DNA from: Acidocella aquatica | Lineage (GTDB): Bacteria; Pseudomonadota; Alphaproteobacteria; Acetobacterales; Acetobacteraceae | Assembly (NCBI RefSeq): GCF_030160635.1 | Contig: NZ_BSOS01000086.1 | Location: 1 to 36,581 of the forward strand | DNA: 36,581 nt | Direction of reading: 5' to 3' | In this document: positions 23,798-32,214 of the stretch, piece after piece | How positions within the stretch are numbered: the stretch's first letter is position 1 | Layout: each line of letters opens with the position of its first letter | Made by a program: the position numbers and the translations under genes | The notes under the pieces: model-generated | Databases searched by the model: none | Seen by the model: the letters and a program-made list of their open reading frames with translations, nothing else | Told to the model about the DNA's origin: nothing

Positions 23798-24862
23798 TCA
23801 GAATGGACCCTGAATTGGCGAGCCGTGTGCGCTGCCGAGTAGATCGGTCGCGAAACTGGCGGCGGGTCCGCCGGGAAGTGCCGTGAGGCGGTCCAGGATG
23901 GTTGCGCGATGCATTTCCGGTGTACCCCATGCGAATTTGAGCGCCAAGGCGCGTTTGAGGAAGAAGTGCACATCCACTTCCCAGGTCATGCCCATGGCGC
24001 CGAACACTTGCACGGCGGTGCGGGCGGCGAGGTCCGCTGCTTCGCCGGCAGCGATTTTCGCATGCGCGACACGAGCCCGTGCCGCCAGGGTCCCGAGCGG
24101 TAGCTCGGCAGCAGCGGCATGCACCACAGGGCGTGCGAACTCGAGCTTCACCTGGGCGGTGGCCAACAGATGCTTCACGGCTTGGTAGCTGCCGATGGGT
24201 TTGCCAAATTGCTGCCGGTCTTTGGCATACGCGACGGCCAGATCGATGCACCGCTGGCCCAGACCGATCATCTGTGCCGCGGCCATCAGCGCGCCGCGCT
24301 CGGCGGTCAGGCCCCAGCCATTCCCGGCATGTGTCGCGGCGCTGGGGGTCCATTCCACACTGAAAAGGCGGCGGAAGGGATCGACACTTTCATGACGCAG
24401 AAACGTCACCGCATTGCGTTCGACGAGGTGAATCTCGTGGCCATGGCCGAGCAAAAGCGCCTCTGCGATATCCGCGTCGGCAACCAGCGGGTTGGCGGGG
24501 TGGCCAATGGTGACGATGCGGCCTGCTGCCGCGTGCGCGAGCCAGCCGTGATGATCTTCAAGTCCGCCTAGCAGCGGCACGATGACACCGGCCAGTTCCA
24601 CCAGCGGCTCCGGCAGTCCCACATATCCTGCAGCCTCTGCGATGCCAATGAAATCGGGCAAGCCGAGCCCGAGGCCGCCTGCCTCTTCAGGTGCCAGCAT
24701 GCCCGGCAGGCCCATCTCGGTTATGTTCGTCCAGCGCGCGGCGTTCAGCGCCTCATGCTTTTCGAGCATCTTGCGCAAGGCAGCCGGGGTGCAGGTTTCC
24801 ACCAACATGTCCCGCGCGGCTTGCGTGATCGTCTGCTGGTCGTCGGTAAAGGCGAATTCCAC
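23798..24862 (-). CDS. Acyl-CoA dehydrogenase, small partner subunit (second pair)
   Basis: A 354-residue ACAD-like protein. The N-terminal domain is FAFTDDQQTITQAARDML, and the C-terminal domain carries YAKDRQQFGKPIGSYQAVKH and QVFGAMGMTWEVDVHFFLK. It lacks the GTSEIQR tail, as does the small subunit at 6861, so it is likely the non-catalytic half of a heteromeric dehydrogenase with the gene upstream. Two starts are possible: TTG at 24871 overlapping the upstream TGA, or GTG at 24862, nine bases after an AGG. The latter gives a normal N terminus and is used here. The BVMO follows after two bases. Confidence 0.87.
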   Translation of the reverse strand: MEFAFTDDQQTITQAARDMLVETCTPAALRKMLEKHEALNAARWTNITEMGLPGMLAPEEAGGLGLGLPDFIGIAEAAGYVGLPEPLVELAGVIVPLLGGLEDHHGWLAHAAAGRIVTIGHPANPLVADADIAEALLLGHGHEIHLVERNAVTFLRHESVDPFRRLFSVEWTPSAATHAGNGWGLTAERGALMAAAQMIGLGQRCIDLAVAYAKDRQQFGKPIGSYQAVKHLLATAQVKLEFARPVVHAAAAELPLGTLAARARVAHAKIAAGEAADLAARTAVQVFGAMGMTWEVDVHFFLKRALALKFAWGTPEMHRATILDRLTALPGGPAASFATDLLGSAHGSPIQGPF

Positions 24863-24867
24863 GGTCC

Positions 24868-26025
24868 TCAACCTCGCGGCAGGCCGAGCATGCGCTCGGC
24901 GATGATATTGCGCTGGATCTCGTTGGAGCCCGCATAAATCGGCCCGGAGAGAGCGAAGATGTAGTCCTCCAGCCAGTCGGCGTCTCCCGTGGCGGGAGCT
25001 TCCGTGAGCAGTTCGGCGTTGGGACCGAGGATATCCAGGCCGGTCTGGGTGAGGGCGATATCCATCTCGGACCAGAAGATTTTATTGGTCGAGGATTCAG
25101 GGCCGATCGTGCCGCCGGCATTCAGGCGAGAGCACATGGCATAGATGGCCAGCGCATAGGCTTCCGCGTCCATCCAATTCTGCGCCACGCGCTCGCCCAT
25201 GGAGGCGGGAAGATGCGCCTTGTTGGCTTTATACAGCGCAATGAGCTTGCGGGCCGCCACTTGATAGCGAGCAGGAGAGCGCAGTAGCAGGCCACGCTCG
25301 AAACCAGCCGTTGCCATGCAGACGTGCCAGCCCTGGCCTTCATCGCCGAGACGATTGGCAACGGGTACACGCACATCGTCCAGGAATATCTCCGCAAAGA
25401 CCAGCTTGCCATCCATGCGCGCGATTGGCCGGCGGGTGACACCTGGGGCATCGAGCGGGAACAGCACAAGCACCATGCCTTTGTGGCGTTCGCTGCCGGG
25501 TGCGCGGAACAGGCCGAACGCCCAATCGGCGAACACGGCGCGGCTTGACCAGATTTTCTGGCCCTTGAGCACGTAATGGTCGCCATCGCGTGTTGCGGTT
25601 GCGCGCACACCAGCGAGGTCACTACCGGCACCTGGTTCGGACCAGGCCTGCGCCCAGATGTCATCCCCAGCCGCCATGCGGGGCAGGAAATGTGCCTTCT
25701 GCTCATCCGTGCCGAATTCCATCATCGTCGGTCCAAGCAGAAAGATGCCGTTCTGGTTGACGCGCACCGGCGCTCCAGCGCGATAATATTCCTCTTCGAA
25801 GATCAGCCAGCGAATGAGGTCCAGCCCGCGTCCCCCTAAAACTTCTGGCCAGGTGACCATGCCCCAGCGGCCGCCATTGAGTTTGCGCTCCCAGAGCCGG
25901 TGCGCCTCGAAACCTTCGCGCGTGAGGTCAAAAGAGGGAAGCGGCCCAGTGGGGATGTTCGCTTCCATCCAAGCGCGCACTTCCGCGCGGAAAGCTCGCT
26001 GTTCAGCGGTAAATTCAAGTTTCAC
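24868..26025 (-). CDS. Acyl-CoA dehydrogenase, large (catalytic-type) subunit (second pair)
   Basis: A 385-residue ACAD with SEPGAGSDLAGVRA in the middle domain and YAGSNEIQRNIIAER at the C terminus. The YEGT glutamate is replaced, while GFERGLLLRS in helix G carries a Glu in the isovaleryl-CoA dehydrogenase position. GTG at 26025 overlaps the crotonase TGA (GTGA). Together with the small subunit that overlaps its own end, it repeats the arrangement seen at 5677-7835. It is predicted to desaturate a branched or cyclic acyl-CoA made by the ADP-forming ligase in the same operon. Confidence 0.9.
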   Translation of the reverse strand: MKLEFTAEQRAFRAEVRAWMEANIPTGPLPSFDLTREGFEAHRLWERKLNGGRWGMVTWPEVLGGRGLDLIRWLIFEEEYYRAGAPVRVNQNGIFLLGPTMMEFGTDEQKAHFLPRMAAGDDIWAQAWSEPGAGSDLAGVRATATRDGDHYVLKGQKIWSSRAVFADWAFGLFRAPGSERHKGMVLVLFPLDAPGVTRRPIARMDGKLVFAEIFLDDVRVPVANRLGDEGQGWHVCMATAGFERGLLLRSPARYQVAARKLIALYKANKAHLPASMGERVAQNWMDAEAYALAIYAMCSRLNAGGTIGPESSTNKIFWSEMDIALTQTGLDILGPNAELLTEAPATGDADWLEDYIFALSGPIYAGSNEIQRNIIAERMLGLPRG

Positions 26026-26915
26026 TCGTCAGCCTGCTTTCTGTTTGCCGCCGCCATCGCTTTTGCATCGAGACCGGCGATTGAATTACCCACGGTCAGA
26101 TCATTCTGTGCATGTGCGAAATGATGCATGTGATAAACTGCATCCATTGCCGTACGCTTGCCGCGCAGTTCCTCGACATGGTTGACAGCCTGCTTGGTGA
26201 GCCAAGCGCCGAGGCGCGGCTGAGCGGCCAGCTTGACGGCAACCGAGGCGGTTTCTTCACGTAGCTTTTCACGCGGTACGATGCGGTTGACCATCCCGAA
26301 TTGCTCGGCCCGCTTGGCGCTCATTCGCTCGCCCAGGAGCAAAAACTCCTTGGCAACGCGCGGAGGAAGTTCGAACGCGTGGGCGAAATACTCGACGCCG
26401 GGGATGCCCATGCGGACCACCGGGTCCTGGAAAAACGCATCTTCGGAGGCGATGATGAGGTCGCACACCCAGGCGAGCATCAGGCCGCCGGCGATGCAGG
26501 CCCCCTGAACCATGGCGACGGTCGGCTTTGGCGCATCGCGCCAGCGCCGGCACATACCGAGATATTGTTCCTGCTCGCGGGTATAGAGCAACTCGGCCGC
26601 GGGCTTGTTGACATGCTTGGCCACCATCAGCCGGCGGTCGAAATCTTTCTGCACATCGCGGCCGGGGGTACCGATGTCGTGCCCAGCGGAGAAATGCTTG
26701 CCCTCGCCGGCCAGCACGATGGCACGAATGGCGTCGTCATTCACGGCGCGCTGAAAGGCATCATCTAGCGCATAGGTCATCTGGCCGTTCTGCGCATTGT
26801 TGAAGCCTGGCCGGTTCATGGTGATCCAGGCAACCGCGCCGTCCACCTCGTAGCGGACCGGCTCCTCGGTTTCGTAGACGATATCCACCTTCTGGGGCTC
26901 GACCAGATCGGTCAT
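26022..26915 (-). CDS. Crotonase-fold protein lacking both hydratase glutamates (second copy)
   Basis: A 297-residue crotonase. The oxyanion segment is GKHFSAGHDIG and the core is CIAGGLMLAWVCDLIIASEDAFF. By gapless motif comparison with rat enoyl-CoA hydratase, Glu144 is Met and Glu164 is Val (DPVV). The stretches PVVRMGIPGVEYFAHAFEL and AMDAVYHMHHFAHAQN are shared with the crotonase at 1953. The two clearly form one subgroup with an unusual active site. ATG at 26915 overlaps the ligase TGA (ATGA), and the ACAD GTG overlaps its own stop. Its reaction may be isomerisation, C-C hydrolysis or another crotonase chemistry rather than hydration. Confidence 0.88.
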   Translation of the reverse strand: MTDLVEPQKVDIVYETEEPVRYEVDGAVAWITMNRPGFNNAQNGQMTYALDDAFQRAVNDDAIRAIVLAGEGKHFSAGHDIGTPGRDVQKDFDRRLMVAKHVNKPAAELLYTREQEQYLGMCRRWRDAPKPTVAMVQGACIAGGLMLAWVCDLIIASEDAFFQDPVVRMGIPGVEYFAHAFELPPRVAKEFLLLGERMSAKRAEQFGMVNRIVPREKLREETASVAVKLAAQPRLGAWLTKQAVNHVEELRGKRTAMDAVYHMHHFAHAQNDLTVGNSIAGLDAKAMAAANRKQADE

Positions 26916-29011
26916 GCCGCTTCCTCCGTTCGTTTTTCTATTAACGTGTTCAGCAAAACCAGCGCGTCGACCGCGACAGCACCGCGGCCCTCCGGCATGA
27001 CCAGAAGCGGGTTGATTTCGACCTCGCGCAACTTATTGCCGCCGGCCAGCACTGCCTCGCCGAGTGCGGCAATCGCCCGTGCCGCCGCGGCGACATCGGC
27101 TTTCGGGGCGCCGCGATAACCATCCAGCAGTTTGAAGCCTTTTAGGCCGCGCAGCATGGCCTCGGCACCTGCCGCATCCACCGGCAGCAGCTTGTGGCTG
27201 ACATCCTTCATCAGTTCGGTCCAGACGCCGCCAAGCCCTACTGTCAGCATCCAGCCAAACACCGGGTCACGCGTCACGCCAGCCAGAATTTCAACGCCAC
27301 CCGAGAGCATCGGTTCCAGGGTCACGCCCTCGATCCGCACGCCAGGCATGGACCGTGCCTTGGCGGTCATCGTCTCGAAAGCCTCGGCCGCCGCTTCGGC
27401 ATTTTTTACGCCCAGGCGGATCAGGCCATGCTCGGTCTTGTGTGCGACATCGGGACTGACAAGTTTGGCGACCAGCGGGTAGCCTATGCGCTCCGCCGCA
27501 ATGCGGGCGTCCGCGGCGTTTCGTACCAAGGCATCGTGGACTACGGGCACACCAAACGCGGCCAGCGCCTGCTTGGCGGCGGTTTCAGATAATGCCGGCT
27601 CTCCGGACGGAAAGGCCGGCCAGTTCGCTTGGGGGGTGATTCTGGAAGGTGTGGCGGAGCTCTCCTGCTTCCAGGCGCCATATGCGCAGATCGCCCTGGC
27701 GGCACGGTCGAAATCGTCAAAATAAGCGATGCCCGCTGCCGCCAGCCGTTCCCGGCTGCCCAAGGCGAATGTGTCTATGACGATGACCAGCTTGTTCAAC
27801 CTCGCGGCGGCGCGCTCCAGTTGATCCATGGCGCTTTCCAGGAAATAGCCCGGCAGATAGACGATCAACACATCGATGTCGGAGGGGCTCAGCGTTAGAT
27901 TGACCGCCTCGAACAGGAAATCATTCGAATTGACAAGATTCCCGGTGAGATCGACAGGGTTTGCAACCATGCCAAAGGCCGGAATGCTGGCGCGCAGGGA
28001 AGCCTGCACCGCTTCGGGCAGGGTCGGCACGCCCCCGCCGTTCAGCGAAAGCGCGTCGGCCAGGATGGCGCCCGCGGCGCCTGAGACGCTGAGGATCGCA
28101 CAAGCGCTGCCCGCGATCTTGGCACCGAAACAGTGCAGATAGGCGAGATCCGCGAGTCCGGCCAGTTCGGCGGCGCGTGCCACACCGGAGGCGGCGAAGG
28201 CGGCGTCATAGGCGGCGCTGTCACCCGCGAGGGCGGCAGTGTGCGAGCGGGCGGCCTCGGCTCCTTTTTCGCTGGCGCCCACCTTGTACACGGCCAGCAG
28301 TTTGCCGGTCGCGCGAAAGGCGGCTGCGGCCTTCAGGAAGGCCTCGCCTTCGCGCAGCTCCTCAATATAGCAGAGCGCGGCATCGGTATCCGGATCTTCG
28401 GCCAGGAAGGTGAGATAATCGGCAAAATCGACATCGGCCTCGTTGCCGGTATTAATGACATGGCTGAAGGCCACGCCGGATCGCCGGGCCATGCGGTAGA
28501 CTGTGGCGCACATATTGCCGCTTTGCGTCAGCAACGCGGTGCGGCCGGCCGGGTCGCCGGGTTGGAAGCTGGTGCCGAAGGTGGTGAAGATGCCGTCACT
28601 GAAATTGGCATTGCCCATGCAATTAGGGCCCGCAACGCGCATGCCGGTACGCCAGGCGAAGGCTCGCAACTCCTCCTGCCGTTTCACGCCCTCGGCCTCG
28701 TTGGTCTCGGCATAGCCCGCGGCGAACACGATGGCGGCCTTAATGCCGATGGCATGGCACCGTTCCAGATAGGCTAGAACGTCCTCGGCCCCGATGGCCA
28801 AAAGCACCAGATCGACAGGCTCGGGAACGGATTCGATGTCGGGGTATGCGGTCCGTCCTTGCACTTCTGTGTTCTTGGGGTTGACGGGGTAGAGTTTCTC
28901 GAAGCCCGCCCGCACAAGCAGTTCCATAGGAATGCCGCCAACGCGTTTCATGTTGGTCGAAGCGCCGATAATGGCGATCGAGCGCGGCTTCAGCAGAGGG
29001 ATGAGGCTCAC
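26912..29011 (-). CDS. ADP-forming acyl-CoA synthetase (acetate-CoA ligase ADP-forming type)
   Basis: A 699-residue fused alpha-beta enzyme. It has an N-terminal CoA-binding domain (IAIIGAS near residue 12), a succinyl-CoA-ligase-like domain with catalytic His257 in ARSHTAALAGD, and a C-terminal ATP-grasp domain starting near 470 (LVAKLVSPDVAHKTEHGLI, then EINPLLV). It makes a CoA thioester from an acid with ATP giving ADP, through phospho-histidine and acyl phosphate. Fused bacterial forms are found in catabolic clusters, including those for aromatic and alicyclic acids. GTG at 29011 overlaps the BVMO TGA (GTGA). It is a second CoA ligase of a different mechanism from the one at 2807, so the two operons may activate different acids. 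Confidence 0.9.
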   Translation of the reverse strand: MSLIPLLKPRSIAIIGASTNMKRVGGIPMELLVRAGFEKLYPVNPKNTEVQGRTAYPDIESVPEPVDLVLLAIGAEDVLAYLERCHAIGIKAAIVFAAGYAETNEAEGVKRQEELRAFAWRTGMRVAGPNCMGNANFSDGIFTTFGTSFQPGDPAGRTALLTQSGNMCATVYRMARRSGVAFSHVINTGNEADVDFADYLTFLAEDPDTDAALCYIEELREGEAFLKAAAAFRATGKLLAVYKVGASEKGAEAARSHTAALAGDSAAYDAAFAASGVARAAELAGLADLAYLHCFGAKIAGSACAILSVSGAAGAILADALSLNGGGVPTLPEAVQASLRASIPAFGMVANPVDLTGNLVNSNDFLFEAVNLTLSPSDIDVLIVYLPGYFLESAMDQLERAAARLNKLVIVIDTFALGSRERLAAAGIAYFDDFDRAARAICAYGAWKQESSATPSRITPQANWPAFPSGEPALSETAAKQALAAFGVPVVHDALVRNAADARIAAERIGYPLVAKLVSPDVAHKTEHGLIRLGVKNAEAAAEAFETMTAKARSMPGVRIEGVTLEPMLSGGVEILAGVTRDPVFGWMLTVGLGGVWTELMKDVSHKLLPVDAAGAEAMLRGLKGFKLLDGYRGAPKADVAAAARAIAALGEAVLAGGNKLREVEINPLLVMPEGRGAVAVDALVLLNTLIEKRTEEAA

Positions 29012-30975
29012 GCGGCGGTCTCCGTCGTTTCGGTCGCGCGCCGGAAATCATATTCCGCCGTGTCGAATTTTTCAGTGAGATTGCGGTAGTCCACCAGCCG
29101 CCAGGGGGAATTCTGCGTCACCCTGCCGGCGGCATTCTTGTACCAGTTATCGACGCCCGGATGAGACCAAACCATCTTGCTATGGGCGTCATCAACCTTC
29201 TTCTGGTAGTCCCAGAAAGGCTCGCTCCTGACCTCGACCGCAGCGCTTGAGGTTTCGATCATCTCGCGCATGGCCTGCATGATGTAGCGGATCTGGCATT
29301 CGGAGTGGAAGACCGCGCTGCCGCCATGTGCCAGATTGGTATTGGGTCCGTAAATAAGAAACAGGTTCGGGAAGCTCGGAACCGTGATGCCCAGATGCGC
29401 GCGCGGGTCATCCTCGCCCCAGCTTTCGCGGATGGTGAGCCCGTTCCGGCCCTCGATATGCATCGGCGTCAGCATTCGGCGCGCCTGGAAGCCGGTGGCC
29501 AGAACCAGCACATCAACCTCATGGCGCAAGCCATCCTTGGTGACGATGGCGTCCTTCTCGATATGGTCGATATGGTCGGTGATCAGTTCCACGTTGGGAA
29601 GCGTGAGCATCCGGTACCAATGGTTGTCCCTCAGCATCCGCTTGCCGTAGGGCGGGTAAACTGGCGTCGCCTTACGGATCAGCTCGGGGTCATGGTTCAC
29701 CTCATGGGCAATATGCGCCTCAAGCTCCACGCGTACTTTGGCGTTGGCGGCATTAAGGGAGCGCTTCTGGTCGTGCCAGTTGGGGTCGCGTTGCAACATG
29801 CCGTGGAAGCCGTCAGAGGACGACCAAAATAACTGGAAGCGAAACCATTTGGCGTAGAACGGGATATTCTTGAGAACCCATTTTTTGTCGTCGGTCACGT
29901 GCGCGAAATAAAGCGGGTTGCGCATCGCCCAGTGTGGTGAACGCTGGAAGATCCTCAATGTCTTGACGATGGGGGCGATGGCTGGGCCGACCTGCATGCC
30001 GCTTGCCCCGGTGCCGATCATGCCGACGCGGGCACCCTCAATGGCCGCCTCATGGTCCCAGCGGGCAGTGTGGAAAGCCGGCCCCTCGAAATTTTCAAGT
30101 CCCGGAATGGTCGGCATTTGCGGCCGGTTGAGCTGGCCGACCGCGCTGATGACCACATTGGCGGTGAGATCATGCAAAGCTCCTTCGGCGGTACGGGTGT
30201 GCACGCGCCATAGTGCGGCGGCATCGTCCCAAACCATGCTCAGGACCTCTTCGCTGAAGCGGATCTTCTGCTCGAGGTGGAAAGCTTCCGCGTTACGCTT
30301 GATGTAGTGGAAAATCTCATCGCGCTTAGCGAAGTAATGATCCCAGTCGTGATTGATGTTGAACGAATATGAGTAGAAATGATTGGCGGTATCCACGCCA
30401 CATCCGGGATAGCTGTTTTCGTACCAAGTGCCGCCGACCGTGTCATTCTTTTCGATGATGGTGAAGGGAATGCCGGCTTCCTGCATCTTGATTGCCATGC
30501 CAACGCCGGAGAAGCCAGCGCCGATGATCAATGCATGGAAATGTTTCAGCGTGTCCGGTGCAGGCGGTTGGCGCCACAGCACGGTCTTGGGGTCATTACC
30601 AGCAAGGTCCATTTCCTCCAGCACCAGCGGATAATATTCGGGCGGGACATGCTGGCCGGTGCAGACGTCGAGCATCTTTGGTAGCAGGTCCATCGGCGGC
30701 GTGACCGGCCAAGGGCGCCCGGTCTGCGCATAATCGGCCAGGATCGCGGCTACGGCCTCCCGGAGTTCAGCCTTCAACGCCTCCGGTGTCTCCTCGTGGA
30801 AGCTCCATGGGCCCTTTATGTAAGGCCGGACGCGGTCGAGCCATGCGGGATCGCCTCCGAGGTGGATGAGCACCATCAGCAAAGGCGCGATGTCAGCCGC
30901 TTTCAACGCCTCACGCAGATGTACGGGATCGCCCACGAGGGCTTTGAGAGTTTTTACGTCGTCCAAACGCGTCAT
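29008..30975 (-). CDS. Baeyer-Villiger monooxygenase with N-terminal extension (paralogue)
   Basis: A 655-residue type I BVMO. The FAD motif GAGFSG (152-157) follows an N-terminal extension of about 145 residues that shares the PLLM-x3-H-x-G motif with the other BVMO here. The core is GGTWYENSYPGCGVDTANHFYSYSF, and the fingerprint FEGPAFHTARWD fits F-x-G-x3-H-x3-W-(P/D). The NADPH motif GTGASG is normal, unlike in the copy at 21822. It would oxidise a cyclic or aryl ketone to an ester or lactone. It is the first gene of the minus-strand operon; ATG at 30975 has only a weak ribosome site. The regulator is probably the TetR at the operon end. Confidence 0.93.
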   Translation of the reverse strand: MTRLDDVKTLKALVGDPVHLREALKAADIAPLLMVLIHLGGDPAWLDRVRPYIKGPWSFHEETPEALKAELREAVAAILADYAQTGRPWPVTPPMDLLPKMLDVCTGQHVPPEYYPLVLEEMDLAGNDPKTVLWRQPPAPDTLKHFHALIIGAGFSGVGMAIKMQEAGIPFTIIEKNDTVGGTWYENSYPGCGVDTANHFYSYSFNINHDWDHYFAKRDEIFHYIKRNAEAFHLEQKIRFSEEVLSMVWDDAAALWRVHTRTAEGALHDLTANVVISAVGQLNRPQMPTIPGLENFEGPAFHTARWDHEAAIEGARVGMIGTGASGMQVGPAIAPIVKTLRIFQRSPHWAMRNPLYFAHVTDDKKWVLKNIPFYAKWFRFQLFWSSSDGFHGMLQRDPNWHDQKRSLNAANAKVRVELEAHIAHEVNHDPELIRKATPVYPPYGKRMLRDNHWYRMLTLPNVELITDHIDHIEKDAIVTKDGLRHEVDVLVLATGFQARRMLTPMHIEGRNGLTIRESWGEDDPRAHLGITVPSFPNLFLIYGPNTNLAHGGSAVFHSECQIRYIMQAMREMIETSSAAVEVRSEPFWDYQKKVDDAHSKMVWSHPGVDNWYKNAAGRVTQNSPWRLVDYRNLTEKFDTAEYDFRRATETTETAA

Positions 30976-31190
30976 AGGTCTGCTGCTGCCTCTTGTCTAA
31001 ATCTGTAATCGGAACCGCCAAGCTGGCGTCACGGTTGCAACACGCTGCCGCCCCCGGCCGCTAAGTTCTCAGCATGAACCGGGGCACGATGGGAGAGAGT
31101 AATTGAGCGTTTTGGCAAGGCAATGGCGTCCCGCTATTCATCGCCGGGACGGCTTCTGCAGGGCCTAAAGGTGTTTTAGACCGCAAGCGG

Positions 31191-31230
31191 CTGGCCAAGG
31201 GGGGCGTTTACCGCACCCGCCCTTGGCCAG
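31191..31230. terminator. Strong hairpin after the dimeric alpha/beta-barrel gene
   Basis: CTGGCCAAGGG at 31191-31201 pairs perfectly with CCCTTGGCCAG at 31220-31230 (11 bp), with extra G-C pairs inward. On the plus strand TGTTTTCGC follows. On the minus strand, the sense of the gene ending at 31241, no T-run follows. It separates that gene from the BVMO operon, so it probably ends or stabilises its transcript. A smaller perfect palindrome, CCGC-AA-GCGG, lies next to it at 31181-31190. Confidence 0.5.
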
Positions 31231-31240
31231 TGTTTTCGCG

Positions 31241-32005
31241 TTAGCCCTTGCCTGGATAGACCGAAAGATCGCCACCATAGGCAATGCCGCCGGGCCAGAA
31301 TTTGGTGCCGCTGATCTTGCGGAAATAATGCACCGTGCGCGCCGTCGAGCCTGCGGTCGAGCGTGGCTGCATGGCAATGCCACTGGGGCTGTGGCCTAGC
31401 GCGCGGGCAGCAAAATCCGTGATCGTGAAGGCGAGATCGTCGGTCTGCTGCGCGGTCATCACCAGTTGGTCGCCTGGGCAGTAGCGGCGAGGCTCTATCT
31501 GAAGGCTCGAGAGTTCGCCGCGGATCATTGCCACGTGGCCGGGCACGTTCGCCACTTCGACGCTATGAACATTCTCGTACCAAGTTTGATATTCATCGTG
31601 GCGGCCCGGTATGTAGTTGCCGAGAAGCACGCTGATGCCGGAGAATGGCTGGTCGCGCTGCCAATTCGGGCTGCCTTTCCAATCACCGAAGAGCCGGTAG
31701 CTGTAAAGCCGTTCAGTATCATCGGCGGCAATGAGCCCGGCATCGCGGGCCTCGGCGACGAGCGGGCCCAGAGCCGGCAGGTCGATCACCGGGTTCGGCA
31801 GATCAAATTCATATACGCTCAGGTATCGCCAGCATTGCTGGGCGTCCGGCATGATCTGCTCTTTGGTGACCTCGAAGCGATCCGCGTAGCGCAAGCCGCG
31901 CAATCCACCCAGCGCCTCGCGGTGCGGGCCATCGAACCAGGCGGCATATTCATCAGTTTTGTCCGCCGGCACGTTATGCAGGTGAATGGATGTATATAGC
32001 GCCAT
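31241..32005 (-). CDS. Tandem dimeric alpha/beta-barrel (EthD-like) protein
   Basis: A 254-residue protein with two repeats of the same short fold. The first runs from about residue 3 (SIHLHNVPADKTDEYAAWF), the second from about 125 (VLLGNYIPGRHDEYQTWY). Each has the strand-helix pattern ending in DEY-x2-W, followed by a Val/Leu-rich turn. This is the dimeric alpha-beta barrel family that includes EthD, linked to P450-dependent ether breakdown but of uncertain activity. ATG at 32005 has GGGAGA about five bases upstream. It diverges from the alpha/beta hydrolase at 32215. The mini-ORF at 4459 looks like half of one of its repeats. Confidence 0.7.
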   Translation of the reverse strand: MALYTSIHLHNVPADKTDEYAAWFDGPHREALGGLRGLRYADRFEVTKEQIMPDAQQCWRYLSVYEFDLPNPVIDLPALGPLVAEARDAGLIAADDTERLYSYRLFGDWKGSPNWQRDQPFSGISVLLGNYIPGRHDEYQTWYENVHSVEVANVPGHVAMIRGELSSLQIEPRRYCPGDQLVMTAQQTDDLAFTITDFAARALGHSPSGIAMQPRSTAGSTARTVHYFRKISGTKFWPGGIAYGGDLSVYPGKG

Positions 32006-32180
32006 GGTTTCTCCCTTTCAACGCTTTGTCGTTCGTCAGCTTGATGAGACATTGGCGTCAGTCTCCCGGCGCAGCAACGTGAGGGACGTGGCGCGGCGTA
32101 GATATCGCCCGGGTGGTGTGCGCCTGCATCGCCGGAGCGGAAACTATCCGGCGTCAGGTGACAACGCCATCTGGGCGCGG

Positions 32181-32200
32181 CAACACATATGCAGGTGTTG
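32181..32200. promoter_or_regulatory. Inverted repeat in the divergent region before the hydrolase
   Basis: CAACAC at 32181-32186 and GTGTTG at 32195-32200 are perfect arms with an eight-base spacer, 15 bases before the hydrolase ATG at 32215. The 210-bp divergent region must hold promoters for both flanking genes. I could not pick convincing -35/-10 pairs. Confidence 0.25.
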
Positions 32201-32214
32201 TGGAACAGGAACCG

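Noticed and set aside
23796-24353. A 186-residue N-terminal extension of the BVMO at 21822
   Set aside because: It is an antiphase reading of the ACAD gene, rich in Arg and Pro; the true start is ATG 23795.
17092-30975. A steroid degradation cluster
   Set aside because: ACAD pairs, Ltp and DUF35 are shared with steroid routes, but ketosteroid dehydrogenase, 9-alpha-hydroxylase and the ring-A/B dioxygenase are absent from the window.
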